The position numbers and the translations under genes were made by a program. Positions 17,095-26,510 of a stretch of 64,000 nucleotides of DNA are shown one piece after another. The notes under the pieces are model-generated. The model did no database searches, was not told the origin of the DNA, and saw only the letters and a list, made by a program, of their open reading frames with translations. How positions within the stretch are numbered: the stretch's first letter is position 1; each line of letters starts with the position of its first letter. This DNA comes from Dyadobacter sp. 676 (lineage in GTDB: Bacteria; Bacteroidota; Bacteroidia; Cytophagales; Spirosomataceae): positions 4,695,001 to 4,759,000 of the forward strand of contig NZ_CP159289.1 in assembly GCF_040448675.1 (NCBI RefSeq), written 5' to 3'.

Positions 17095-19587
17095 ATGCAT
17101 TTGAGAAAATATTACAACAGAATAATGGCTAGCAGGAGCAGTTTGAAGAAGGGCTTTTTACAAGGGAAGTGGCATGGATACGTGTGGTTTGCATTGATTT
17201 TCGGCATATCGGCATTGCCGGCCGCCGCTCAGGGCGGGGGCAAGCTTAAGATAACGGGCCGGATTATCGACGGTGCGAGCAACGCACCGCTCGGCTATGC
17301 GAGTATCCGGCTTTTTAAATCGGCCGACAGTTCTTTTGTGTCGGGCGCCATAACCGATGAAACGGGCGGTTTTATAGTCGATATCCAGGCGGGGACTTAT
17401 TATGCCCTTACCGAATTTATTGGTTATAAACCCCATTACACACCCGGTATCAAACTGACTGCCGCCAATTCCCCGCTCGATCTGGGCTCCATTAAAGTGG
17501 CCGCTTCCGCGCAAACGCTCGACGAGGTAACCGTGCAGGCGGAGAAGAGCTCCATGGAATTATCGCTGGACAAAAAAGTTTTCAACGTCGGAAAGGACCT
17601 CGCGAATGCGGGCGGGACTGCGGTCGATATTTTGACCAATGTGCCTTCCGTGGCCGTAGATGTCGAAGGTAATGTGAGTTTACGCGGAAGCGGCAATGTA
17701 CGCATTCTGATTGATGGCAAGCCGTCGGGCCTGGTGAGCATCAAAGGGGCCAGCGGATTGGCGCAGTTGCAGGGCAGCATGATCGAGCGGGTGGAAATCA
17801 TCACCAACCCGTCGGCGAGATATGAGGCCGAGGGGATGGGCGGTGTAATCAACATCGTTCTGAAGAAAGAGCGGAAGGAGGGCATCAATGGCTCGTTCGA
17901 CATCATTACCGGGCATCCCACCAATTTCGGCGGGGCCGCGAATGTGAATTACCGCAAGAAAAACCTCAATTTTTTTATCAATTACACTATGTCGTACCGG
18001 AATACGCCGGGTAAAAACTATGTGTATCAGGAGCTTTACCGCAATGATTCCACATTCATCATGGAGCGGGACATGAAGAGCAACCTGAAAGGTATGGCCA
18101 ATAGCGCCCGGGGCGGTCTGGATTATTATTTCAATACAAAAAATGTCCTTACAGCCGCGTATACATGGCGTACGAGTAAAGGTAAGCGGTTTTCGACGCT
18201 GAATTACCGCGACTACCTGTCGAACCTCGGCAATATAACCAGCTACACCCACCGCACACAGGACGAGACGGAAACGGAACCCAATTCGGAATATGCGCTG
18301 ACTTACAAAAAGACGTTCAACCGCAAGGGCCGGGAGTTTACGGCGGACGTGCGTTATCTCGACAACTGGGAGGATTCGGACCAGTATTACCACGAGAACG
18401 TTTACAAACCCGATGGTAGCCCGTCGGGCATCCCGCCGCTTTTACAGCGTGCCGTGAACTATGAAACGGAAAAGCAGCTGCTGTTCCAGGTCGATTATGT
18501 ACACCCGTTCGGAAAGGAGGGTAAAATAGAAGCCGGCGGGAGAAGCAGCTCGCGGGACATGACCAACGACTACACCGTGACGCAGCAAACCGGCGACGGC
18601 GCGTGGGTTACGTTGCCGGGGCTTACAAACGACTTTTTGTATGAGGAGAATATCAATGCATTGTACGGGATGATCGGCAACAAAACCGGCAAATTCTCTT
18701 ATCAGGGAGGTGTTCGGGCGGAATGGACCGGCGTGACCACTACTTTGAAACAAACCAATGAAGTGAATGCCCGGAAATATGCCAATTTGTTCCCCAGTAT
18801 GCATATTACTTACGATTTTGCGAAGCAGAATGCCTTGCAGCTCAGTTACAGCCGCCGCGTCCGCCGGCCGCAGTATAACGACCTCAGCCCGTTCGCCACG
18901 TACAGCGATAACCGCAACTACTGGAGCGGTAATCCCGATCTGAACCCGGAGTTCACCAATGCCTTTGAACTGGGCCATATTAAATATATGAACAAGGGCT
19001 CGCTGACCTCCTCCATTTATTACCGCCACACCAATGGCAAGATCATCAGTATCCGCACGGTGCAGGACGACGGGAGCTCGTACACGCGACCTGAAAACCT
19101 CGGGACGGAAGATGCCTATGGGGCCGAATTTACGGGCTCATTTACCCCGTATCCGTGGTGGAAGCTCGACGGCAGTGCCAATTTCTTTCGTGCCATTACC
19201 GACGGTACCCGGGTGAATGAAGACTTTAAGAGCGATACTTACAGCTGGTTCGTACGCGCCATGTCGCGGTTCACGCTTTGGAAAAACACGGATGTGCAGC
19301 TGAGAGGCAATTACGAAGCGCCTCAGCAAACGCCGCAAGGCCGCAGAAAGGCCCTGGCGACGCTGGATCTGGCCGCTACCAGGGACATTCTCAGGGGCAA
19401 CGGAACGCTCACGCTCACCGTCGTGGACGTTTTTAATTCCAGGAAATTCCGTTCCATTACAGAGGGGGCCAATTTCTATACCCGCAACAGCTCGCAGGGG
19501 CGTTTGCGGCAGATTAACCTGACTTTGAACTACCGCCTGCACCAGGCCAAGAAAAAGCCAAAAGAAAGTCTGGAAGGTGAATTTTAA
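17095..19587 (+). CDS. TonB-dependent receptor with carboxypeptidase-like N-terminal domain
   Basis: 830 residues. A basic N-terminus with one hydrophobic segment ends PAAAQ (about residue 45), then a carboxypeptidase-regulatory-like domain (LKITGRIIDGASNAPLGYASIRLF). A plug-like region has VAVDVEGNVSLRGSGNVRILIDGKPSG and IITNPSARYEAEGMGGVINIVLKK, which is the hallmark of the outer-membrane beta-barrel family 3 receptors, distinct from SusC. The barrel runs to NLTLNYRLHQAKKKPKES. No SusD partner follows, so it is probably not a glycan importer; metal chelate or peptide uptake are possible. ATG 17125 is an alternative start and gives a more usual signal peptide length. Confidence 0.88.
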   Translation: MHLRKYYNRIMASRSSLKKGFLQGKWHGYVWFALIFGISALPAAAQGGGKLKITGRIIDGASNAPLGYASIRLFKSADSSFVSGAITDETGGFIVDIQAGTYYALTEFIGYKPHYTPGIKLTAANSPLDLGSIKVAASAQTLDEVTVQAEKSSMELSLDKKVFNVGKDLANAGGTAVDILTNVPSVAVDVEGNVSLRGSGNVRILIDGKPSGLVSIKGASGLAQLQGSMIERVEIITNPSARYEAEGMGGVINIVLKKERKEGINGSFDIITGHPTNFGGAANVNYRKKNLNFFINYTMSYRNTPGKNYVYQELYRNDSTFIMERDMKSNLKGMANSARGGLDYYFNTKNVLTAAYTWRTSKGKRFSTLNYRDYLSNLGNITSYTHRTQDETETEPNSEYALTYKKTFNRKGREFTADVRYLDNWEDSDQYYHENVYKPDGSPSGIPPLLQRAVNYETEKQLLFQVDYVHPFGKEGKIEAGGRSSSRDMTNDYTVTQQTGDGAWVTLPGLTNDFLYEENINALYGMIGNKTGKFSYQGGVRAEWTGVTTTLKQTNEVNARKYANLFPSMHITYDFAKQNALQLSYSRRVRRPQYNDLSPFATYSDNRNYWSGNPDLNPEFTNAFELGHIKYMNKGSLTSSIYYRHTNGKIISIRTVQDDGSSYTRPENLGTEDAYGAEFTGSFTPYPWWKLDGSANFFRAITDGTRVNEDFKSDTYSWFVRAMSRFTLWKNTDVQLRGNYEAPQQTPQGRRKALATLDLAATRDILRGNGTLTLTVVDVFNSRKFRSITEGANFYTRNSSQGRLRQINLTLNYRLHQAKKKPKESLEGEF

Positions 19588-19725
19588 TGCGAATAAATTT
19601 AGTATACGGTTTTTATTGCCTAACTTGTATCTTCTTATCAACGGGATTGACTGCTGCTGTACCTCGATTAGGTTGAATGTATTAAGCAACGTTTATGTTA
19701 TTTCGTGAGTACTTAATTTCAGGTT

Positions 19726-20175
19726 ATGAGCACAAAACCAAATAAATCTATTTTCCTTGCCGACGACGACGAGGACGATTGCCTGCTCTTCGAAGACGCG
19801 CTCAGGGAAGTGAGCACTTCCGCGGAACTGATGACGGCAAGTGACGGGGTCGAGCTGATTGACCTGATGGAGAAAACCGTACCGCCTCCGCCCGACGTCA
19901 TTTTTCTGGATTTGAATATGCCCCGGAAAAACGGTTTCGAATGCCTGGACCAGATCCGTAAAACCAAAGCCTGGGAAGACATACCGGTTGTGATTTTTTC
20001 AACCACCGGCCAGGAGGAAATGGTCAGGAAGGTCCACGAGAAAGGTGCTAACTTCTTTATCCGCAAACCGGGATCGTTTCCCAAACTGAAACAGGCAATC
20101 AAACAGGTGCTGGATATCGACTGGACGAAGCATAACTGGACGCCGGCTCCTGAAAACTTTTATTATCAATATTGA
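19726..20175 (+). CDS. single-domain (CheY/Rcp1-like) response regulator
   Basis: 149 residues, a receiver domain and nothing else. The acidic cluster ADDDED is at 12-17, the phospho-acceptor Asp62 in IFLDLNMPRKNG, the conserved Thr at 93-94 (FSTTG) and Lys114 in FIRKPGS. DDDEDDCLLFEDAL and ECLDQIRK resemble the Rcp1 group that pairs with phytochrome-type kinases. It stands directly upstream of a multi-PAS kinase of the same type, which is the obvious partner. With no output domain it must act by protein contact or as a phosphate shuttle. Confidence 0.92.
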   Translation: MSTKPNKSIFLADDDEDDCLLFEDALREVSTSAELMTASDGVELIDLMEKTVPPPPDVIFLDLNMPRKNGFECLDQIRKTKAWEDIPVVIFSTTGQEEMVRKVHEKGANFFIRKPGSFPKLKQAIKQVLDIDWTKHNWTPAPENFYYQY

Positions 20176-20200
20176 CTTCTCCCGGCTTGTCCGCTTATTT

Positions 20201-22624
20201 TTGAAAGTATCTTCTTCGCGAAAAAAAGTGGACAAGTCTAAAAATCTCCATCAGCACACGTCTGAAAATAACGCGGGTCCTTCGCAATGGGCGAGCCTCA
20301 CGGCCGATAGCGAAAGCAAGTTCAGAAATACGGTAAAGCAAGCCCCGGTAGGAATGGCGATCCTGCGCGGTGAGGATTTTATCGTAGAAATGGCGAACGA
20401 CGCCTACCTGCGCATCATCGACCGTACCGAAGAAGAAGTGGTTGGGAAATCCCTCTTTACGGGCCTTCCCGAGGTTCGCGGGTATGTGGAGCCGATACTT
20501 CTCAATGTTTTGCATTCGGGGAATGCCTATCACGGAAACGAATTCGAGGTCGAACTCCGTCGTTTCGGGCAGCCGGAGGTTTGCTATTTCAATTTCGTTT
20601 ATCAGCCGCTTTTCGACGACGATTCCGGCAAGGCATCGGGTATCATAGTGGTGGCTACCGAAGTTACACAGCAGGTTTTGTCCAAACAGCGCCTGCAACG
20701 CAGCGAAAACCAGTTCCGTAATCTGGTAACGCAATCCCAGTTCGCAAAGGCCATTCTCAAAGGACCGGAGCTGGTGATCAGTATTGCCAATGAGAGTATG
20801 CTTAGTATCTGGCGTAGGAAGTTGGAAGAAGTGGCGGGAAAGCGGTTGATCGACGTTTTCCCCGAACAGAAAGACCAGAAATTCATCGAGCTCCTGAACA
20901 ATGTTTACCGCACTGCCCAAATCTATCGCGAAAACGAGGCGGTCACTTATGTGGACGGCCCCGGCGGGGTGAGAAAGCATTATCTCGATTTTCAGTACGC
21001 GCCTATTTTCGAAGTGGACGGCAGCGTATCCGGCATTATGGTTTCCGTGAACGACGTGACCGACAAGGTTACCTTGCGGCAGCAGTTCGCCGAAACCGCC
21101 GACCGCCTTTCCCTGGCGACCGAGGGGACACGCCTCGCAATCTGGGACCTTAACATCCAGACCCGGGAAATCATCCATTCGGGCCGGTTGGCAGTTATTT
21201 TCGGATATGATGAGCATACGGTGTTGAGCCACGCGCAAATGCGTGCGCAGGTCCATCCGGAGGACCGGCACGCAATCGTTGAAAAGGCATTTCAGATGGC
21301 GCTCGAAACGGGTGTTTACTATTACGAAGCACGGATTATCCACCAGGACCAGTCGATCCACTGGATCAGGACGCAGGGTAAGGTGCTTTTTGGCGAAGGG
21401 CATGTACCGCTGCGTATGCTCGGGACGATGATGGACATTACCGACCGGCGCGAATCGGAACTGGCGTTAAAAAAGAGCGAAGGGAAATTCCGTACGCTGG
21501 CGGATTCGCTCCCGCAGTTTGTGTGGACGGCCGATGCGCGGGGAAACCTCAATTATTTCAACCGATCGATGCTCACTTATTCGGGACATACCGGCGAGGA
21601 AATCGAGCGGGGAGGTTGGTTGCAGCTCGTGCATCCCGACGACCGGGCGGAGAGCCTGCGACTGTGGAACGACTCGATAAAAGCCGGCACCGATTTTATG
21701 TTCGAACACCGCCTGAAACGGTCCGATGGCGAATACCGGTGGTACCAATGCCGTGCGATCCCCCAACGCAATGCCGACGGCACTATAGAGATGTGGGTGG
21801 GGACCAGCCTGGACATTCATGATAATCGCCTTTTCATCGATCAGCTCGAAACGAAGGTGCAGGAAAGAACACAGCAATTGCTGGTTGCCAATAACGAGCT
21901 CGTTCGCACGAACATGGAGCTCGCGCAATTTGCCTACGTCGCCAGCCACGATTTACAGGAACCCTTACGAAAAATCCAGACCTTCGCGACGCGCATTCTC
22001 GAAACCGAGCGTGAAGTACTTTCGGAACGAGGGAAGGACTACTTTAACCGCATGCAGGCGTCGTCCCTGCGTATGCAGCAACTGATCGTGGACCTGCTGG
22101 CTTTTTCGCGCGCGAATGTTGCCGAAAAGCATTTCGAGAGTACCGATCTCAACCTGGTTCTGCAGAATGTGAAAGAACAGCTCAGCGACGTCATTCAAGC
22201 CGAAAATGCGGTTATAACGAGCGACGTGTTGCCGGTCAGGGACGTTATCGTGTACCAATTCGAACAACTGTTTATGAATCTGATCGCCAATGCGCTCAAA
22301 TTCGTCGGCGCGGACAGGGCTCCTGTTATCGAAATCCGGACGGGAGAGGTGGACGGCGCCGCAATCCCGCTGGCAGGGGCCACGCCGGGAAGGCAATATC
22401 GGTACATATCATTCACCGACAATGGGATAGGTTTCGATCCTCAATACAAAGACCGCATTTTTCAGGTTTTTCAAAGGCTTCATAACCGTTCGACTTACGA
22501 AGGGACGGGCATCGGGCTGGCGATCTGCAAGAAGATCGTCGAAAACCACAAAGGGCTGATTGACGCGGTAGGAAAGCCCGGCATCGGTTCGACATTCATC
22601 GTCTATCTGCCGGTAGAGGAATAG
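20201..22624 (+). CDS. multi-PAS cytoplasmic hybrid-less sensor histidine kinase
   Basis: 807 residues from TTG 20201; GTG 20228 is the other candidate start, and no ATG occurs until about residue 53. At least four PAS/PAC units are seen: from FRNTVKQAPVGMAILRG, from FRNLVTQSQFAKAILKGPEL, one with VHPEDRHAIVEKAF ... MLGTMMDITDRRESE, and one with FRTLADSLPQFVWTADARGN ... VGTSLDIHDNR. A coiled coil leads to HisKA, with His583 in SHDLQEPLRKI, and to HATPase (DNGIGFDPQYKDRIF, GTGIGLAICKKIVENHKG). No transmembrane helix, so it senses a cytoplasmic signal. It begins 25 nt after the response regulator. Confidence 0.9.
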   Translation: MKVSSSRKKVDKSKNLHQHTSENNAGPSQWASLTADSESKFRNTVKQAPVGMAILRGEDFIVEMANDAYLRIIDRTEEEVVGKSLFTGLPEVRGYVEPILLNVLHSGNAYHGNEFEVELRRFGQPEVCYFNFVYQPLFDDDSGKASGIIVVATEVTQQVLSKQRLQRSENQFRNLVTQSQFAKAILKGPELVISIANESMLSIWRRKLEEVAGKRLIDVFPEQKDQKFIELLNNVYRTAQIYRENEAVTYVDGPGGVRKHYLDFQYAPIFEVDGSVSGIMVSVNDVTDKVTLRQQFAETADRLSLATEGTRLAIWDLNIQTREIIHSGRLAVIFGYDEHTVLSHAQMRAQVHPEDRHAIVEKAFQMALETGVYYYEARIIHQDQSIHWIRTQGKVLFGEGHVPLRMLGTMMDITDRRESELALKKSEGKFRTLADSLPQFVWTADARGNLNYFNRSMLTYSGHTGEEIERGGWLQLVHPDDRAESLRLWNDSIKAGTDFMFEHRLKRSDGEYRWYQCRAIPQRNADGTIEMWVGTSLDIHDNRLFIDQLETKVQERTQQLLVANNELVRTNMELAQFAYVASHDLQEPLRKIQTFATRILETEREVLSERGKDYFNRMQASSLRMQQLIVDLLAFSRANVAEKHFESTDLNLVLQNVKEQLSDVIQAENAVITSDVLPVRDVIVYQFEQLFMNLIANALKFVGADRAPVIEIRTGEVDGAAIPLAGATPGRQYRYISFTDNGIGFDPQYKDRIFQVFQRLHNRSTYEGTGIGLAICKKIVENHKGLIDAVGKPGIGSTFIVYLPVEE

Positions 22625-23497
22625 CTAGGCCTTGCGGACGGCGGATTTCCGGCGACCGGTGTAAGTAATCGCAATGCCGGTAAGGATAATGGCACCGCCG
22701 GCGATCATTTGCATGGTTATTTTTTCTCCGATAAAAAACCACGCAAAAAGTCCTGTCACAACGGCCTGGCTCAGCAGGCTGAGCGAAACGCTTTTGGCAT
22801 CCATTTGTTTTACCGCCGTGCTGATCGTCAACCAGCCGATAAGCTGACAAATCAGTCCCTGTACCACAAAAACGCCCCAGATTACCGGTTTGAAATACCA
22901 CACGGGCTGGTCGAAAACCAGGCATACGACGAAGAGGTAAGCGCTCGAAACGGCCATGCTGACCGTCATGAAACTTACAATGTCGATTTTGTTCAGAACC
23001 GTTTTGCTGATGAGCATGTAGGAAGCGTAAAGGATGCCCGAAAGCACCGCCAACGCAAAACCGAGGTCGATTTTCATGGCTGTGAATGTCTCGACACCAA
23101 TTAAAATTACCATTCCGATCAATGCGACCAGCGTGCCTGTCCAGAAGCGCGGCCCGGGTTTGTCGGGCAGGAAGAGAAACGAGCCGACCCCTACCCACAC
23201 GGGCGAGAGGTTGGTGAGCAGTGTCGCCTGCGTGGCGTTCGAGTAGTGTATCGACAGGTTCCAAACCGCAATATCGGTAGCGAAAATGATCCCGCAAAGT
23301 ACAATCGGAAACCACAGCGCTCCTTTTGGCAGAGTGAACCTTCCGGTAACGACCAGGTAGGGCAGTAAAAACAGCAATCCGAACAGCATCCGGTAAAATG
23401 CGGAAGTAACGCCCGACACCGGCGCCCATTTCACGAGCACGGGAAAAATGCTGATACTGATAATCCCGATAATCAGGTTAACGCGAGGATTTGACAT
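22625..23497 (-). CDS. EamA/DMT-family membrane transporter
   Basis: From ATG 23497 (MSNPRVNLIIGIISISIFPVLVKWAPVSG) it has about 290 residues and ten hydrophobic segments in two EamA repeats (FYRMLFGLLFLLPYL, LLTNLSPVWVGVGSFLFL in the first; SLSLLSQAVVTGLFAWFFIGEKITMQMIAGGAIILTGIAITYTGRR in the second). This is the drug/metabolite exporter fold; the substrate is unknown. An upstream in-frame start would add twelve residues and pass the -7 box, so it was not chosen. It is convergent with the PAS kinase, with no gap between stop codons. Confidence 0.9.
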   Translation of the reverse strand: MSNPRVNLIIGIISISIFPVLVKWAPVSGVTSAFYRMLFGLLFLLPYLVVTGRFTLPKGALWFPIVLCGIIFATDIAVWNLSIHYSNATQATLLTNLSPVWVGVGSFLFLPDKPGPRFWTGTLVALIGMVILIGVETFTAMKIDLGFALAVLSGILYASYMLISKTVLNKIDIVSFMTVSMAVSSAYLFVVCLVFDQPVWYFKPVIWGVFVVQGLICQLIGWLTISTAVKQMDAKSVSLSLLSQAVVTGLFAWFFIGEKITMQMIAGGAIILTGIAITYTGRRKSAVRKA

Positions 23498-23516
23498 AAA
23501 TCGGATAAATTGAGGG

Positions 23517-23524
23517 CAAAGATA
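23517..23524 (-). promoter_or_regulatory. -7 box TATCTTTG of the DMT transporter gene
   Basis: Perfect TAnnTTTG on the minus strand, 19 nt before ATG 23497. It supports the shorter start and leaves almost no 5' leader. Confidence 0.5.
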
Positions 23525-23549
23525 ACGAATCACCCAAACCGGACGGACA

Positions 23550-23900
23550 TTGAGAGAAATCGATCGCTATTTTATGGAGAGGCCAGAGCCGGCGAAAAGC
23601 TGCCTGCTTGCATTGAGGCATTTGGTACTTTCTTTTGATCGGCAAATACGGGAAGATTGGCAATATAAGATGCCATTTTACAAGCTGGGCGCGAAGCGGC
23701 TTTGTTATTTATGGCAAGAAAAGAAAACGGGCACGCCATACCTCGGCATTGTGGATGGCTACCTGCTGGAACATCCGCTGCTGGTCGCCGAAAAGCGTTC
23801 GAGGATGAAAATCCTGCTGATTAACCCGGCCGAAGACCTGCCGCTCGAAACCATTCACGAAATATTGGAACAAGCCAGGGCTAATCTTCGGTTTCAATAA
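23550..23900 (+). CDS. DUF1801-family protein
   Basis: 116 residues from TTG 23550 (MREIDRYFMERPEPAKSCLLALRHLVLSF); ATG 23574 would give a shorter form. The pattern YFMERPEP..SCLLALR, DWQYKMPFYKL..KRLCYLW, then PYLGIVDG..L.HPLL fits the DUF1801/YdhG-like fold, small single-domain proteins of unknown function. The last 20 bases overlap the 3' end of the convergent ywbE gene. Nothing points to a pathway. Confidence 0.75.
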   Translation: MREIDRYFMERPEPAKSCLLALRHLVLSFDRQIREDWQYKMPFYKLGAKRLCYLWQEKKTGTPYLGIVDGYLLEHPLLVAEKRSRMKILLINPAEDLPLETIHEILEQARANLRFQ

Positions 23901-24090
23901 CTTTTACGCGCCCGATATCGCCCGATTCAAGCCTGACCTTAATGCCGTGCGTGTGCACCGGGGCTTTGGTGAGGATGTCTTTTACAATGCCTTGCGTGAG
24001 CTTGCCGGTCCGCTGGTCTTTTTTGAGTACAATGGACACGGCGAGTCCGGGTTTTATATTCCGTCTTTCTGTTCCTGATAATGAAGCCAT
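23881..24090 (-). CDS. ywbE: YwbE-family protein (DUF2196)
   Basis: 69 residues, MASLSGTERRNIKPGLAVSIVLKK, then DQRTGKLTQGIVKDILTKAPVHTHGIKVRLESGDIGRVK. The core DQRTGKLTxGIVKDILTxxxxHxHGIKVRLxxGxxGRV is nearly invariant in YwbE from Bacillus and other bacteria; the fold is a small beta barrel and its role is not known. It sits 2 nt downstream of the FUSC gene on the same strand and may be its co-transcribed partner. Confidence 0.9.
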   Translation of the reverse strand: MASLSGTERRNIKPGLAVSIVLKKDQRTGKLTQGIVKDILTKAPVHTHGIKVRLESGDIGRVKVIETED

Positions 24091-24092
24091 TG

Positions 24093-26333
24093 CTAAGCTG
24101 CTTTCGCGGTTTTTATTTTTTGAAGGATCTTGATCTCATCGATCGAAATAGTGCTGATGAGCTCGAATAGCCCGTTGATTGTTTTCAAATCCGACAGCAT
24201 TTTGCGCACCGGAGATTGATCGGCCTTCTCGATGCCGAGCTCCTTGATTTCCTTTTTACGGTTCGCAAGCAGTTCGACCAGCCGCTGGTTCTGGGGTAGC
24301 GATTCCCGTACGATTTCCAGGCTGTTGCCCGTCTTGCCGTCGATGATGTCCATAGCAGCCTGCAATTGCCGGTCGATTTGCCGGGTCATCATTTCGAATT
24401 CGACCGAAAATTCCGAGTATTCCAATGTCTGCGCGTAGGTCGAGAGCGAAGCGATGTAGGAAGTCAGCATATGGCTCGTCGCTACGAACTGGTGGTATTC
24501 TTCCATGTTCAACTGCTGACGTTTCGGTTCGGAAAGCATTTTCTGGAAATTGTCCGAAAGATTGGCCATGGCAATGATCGCATTCTTCCTGTGGACTTTC
24601 AGTTCGTTGATATCCAGTGGCTTTCCGGTAAATTTCGCGGCTACGATATCAAAGTACTTACGATTTGCGTCCAGCGCATCCTTCATATATTGCTTGATCT
24701 GCGAATGCTCCCAAACCGGCAGCACATAGGAAGATATAATGTAGGCGATCACCGAGCCGATCACCGTATCGATGACGCGGTCCTGCAAAACCGCCGTTAC
24801 ATGTTGCGGGCTGAGGAAATGGAACGACAGGATCACATACAACGTAATGCTCGTGGATGCAACGAAATAATTGATTTTCAGGAAACTGTACGCCAGGATC
24901 ATGGACACCATCATCAGTAGGAACAAAGGCGTGCTCTCCTCGATGAGATAGAGGAAGAGAAACCCGATGACTACCCCCAAAATGGTCCCGCCGATCCGGT
25001 GGATATTCCGCTGCTTGGTAATGCTGAACGCAGGTTTGAGAATCACCGCGATGGTAAGCAGGATCCAGTAGCCATGCCCTACGGCGAGGAACAACGAAGC
25101 GATATAACCAGCCAGCAATCCCAACGTCACGCGGACGGCATGGCGGAAATGGCTCGACTTCAGCGAGAGGTTATCGAGCAAAATGCGCGGATGGTAATCC
25201 TGCTTCGGGGTAAAATCTTCCGCTTCCACGGTCAATTTGTAATCCTTACTAACATCCGCTTCGTATTTCGTAGCCCTGTGCAGTTTTTTTATTCGCTCGG
25301 TTACGTCTTGCAGGCTGTTGAGGATTTGCCGCAGCATGATGAAATCTTCCATATTATCATGGTTCATCTTGTGTTCGCGCATGCGTTCGAAGGCGCGCTG
25401 GCACTTGTTGAAAGCCTCGTCGAGGTCGTGGCGGGGATGCGACGCGTAACCGCTCTGTACGGCCAACCCGATCTGCTGGATTTCGGCGGCAAGCCAGGTA
25501 ATGTACGTCCCGAACAACCTCAATACTTTGGTATGGTCAAATGCACGATGCAGGTTGGCGTAGTTTTGCTGGGAATTGAGAATACGTTCGAAAAGATCGA
25601 TGCTGTCGAGGAACATCAGCATCAATATACGGCTCTTGGTGGTGGACTCTGTTACGATTTCCCGCGTTTTGAAAAGGATTTCGCGCAGGTTTTCATGGTT
25701 CTCGCGGAGAATGACCTGCTGATGTACCATCCGGTTGAAAAGCTCGTCGTAATCGGGATTGGCAAAATAATAACCGGCCTTTATGGAAAGCAGTTTGCCC
25801 AGCTCCACAAAATTTTCCCCCAGAAGCTGCTGAATGAGCTTGTAGGGTAAAAGCTTCTGCAAAACCATGAACAATATGAAATACCAGATACCACCGGCGG
25901 AAAAAATCGCGGCAGTCCGCAACACCATATCGCCGCTGAGGTGGTCATCAATGTTAAATACAAAAACGAGCAGGGAAATCAGGCCGATGCTGTTCACGCG
26001 GTTGCCGTATACGCCGACCAGCGAGAAAAACATTCCGAATATGATGATTTCCAGAAAGACGATGAAATGAAAATGCCGCAGATAGCCCGTAATACAGGCA
26101 ACTACGAAGCAAGTGGCAATGGCGACCAGCAGCGCGTTCCGCCGTCTGTGGTAAGGTCCGGGATTATCGATGCCGCCGATCAGCAGCGTGCCGAGCGGAA
26201 ACGCGATCATCTCGCCCAGAATGCCGTAGTGGTGAAAAATGAGGCTGGGGATAATCGTCCCGAGGGTTAAACGTACACCGGTCGACAGGTAATGGCTGGA
26301 AATAAACTTTTTAAACTCGTCGAGGTAATTCAT
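24093..26333 (-). CDS. FUSC-family (YccS/YhfK-like) inner membrane protein
   Basis: 746 residues with two membrane blocks, each of about five to six helices (residues ~10-180 and ~395-540), each followed by a soluble helical region. HHYGILGEMIAFPLGTLLIGGIDNPGPYHRRRNALLVA and the repeat-like KSSHFRHAVRVTLGLLAGYIASLFLAVGHGYWILLTIAVILKPAFSITKQRNIHRIGGTILG are characteristic of the FUSC (fusaric acid resistance/YccS) family. Such proteins are related to AaeB exporters and may move aromatic or organic acids, but the substrate is not known. Divergent from the HPP gene. Confidence 0.88.
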   Translation of the reverse strand: MNYLDEFKKFISSHYLSTGVRLTLGTIIPSLIFHHYGILGEMIAFPLGTLLIGGIDNPGPYHRRRNALLVAIATCFVVACITGYLRHFHFIVFLEIIIFGMFFSLVGVYGNRVNSIGLISLLVFVFNIDDHLSGDMVLRTAAIFSAGGIWYFILFMVLQKLLPYKLIQQLLGENFVELGKLLSIKAGYYFANPDYDELFNRMVHQQVILRENHENLREILFKTREIVTESTTKSRILMLMFLDSIDLFERILNSQQNYANLHRAFDHTKVLRLFGTYITWLAAEIQQIGLAVQSGYASHPRHDLDEAFNKCQRAFERMREHKMNHDNMEDFIMLRQILNSLQDVTERIKKLHRATKYEADVSKDYKLTVEAEDFTPKQDYHPRILLDNLSLKSSHFRHAVRVTLGLLAGYIASLFLAVGHGYWILLTIAVILKPAFSITKQRNIHRIGGTILGVVIGFLFLYLIEESTPLFLLMMVSMILAYSFLKINYFVASTSITLYVILSFHFLSPQHVTAVLQDRVIDTVIGSVIAYIISSYVLPVWEHSQIKQYMKDALDANRKYFDIVAAKFTGKPLDINELKVHRKNAIIAMANLSDNFQKMLSEPKRQQLNMEEYHQFVATSHMLTSYIASLSTYAQTLEYSEFSVEFEMMTRQIDRQLQAAMDIIDGKTGNSLEIVRESLPQNQRLVELLANRKKEIKELGIEKADQSPVRKMLSDLKTINGLFELISTISIDEIKILQKIKTAKAA

Positions 26334-26456
26334 GGAATCGGATCACGGTGTGCTATTGCAATACTACTATTTTAAATCTGGCGACCCAACAAAAGCCGTA
26401 CCAAATTTTGCTGCCGGGTAACGGGCACAAAGTCGCGCTGCCTGACCCGTTTTTTG

Positions 26457-26464
26457 TATATTTG
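26457..26464 (+). promoter_or_regulatory. -7 box TATATTTG of the HPP-family gene
   Basis: Perfect TAnnTTTG 46 nt upstream of ATG 26511; no -33 TTG at the expected distance. Confidence 0.45.
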
Positions 26465-26510
26465 GAAGGGAATAGGAAAATGGAGCGGGGGAGAAATTTG
26501 GAGTGTCCCA

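Noticed and set aside
20195..21403. 402-codon antisense frame opposite the PAS kinase
   Set aside because: The sense strand encodes a continuous PAS-kinase protein; the antisense product shows no recognisable motif.
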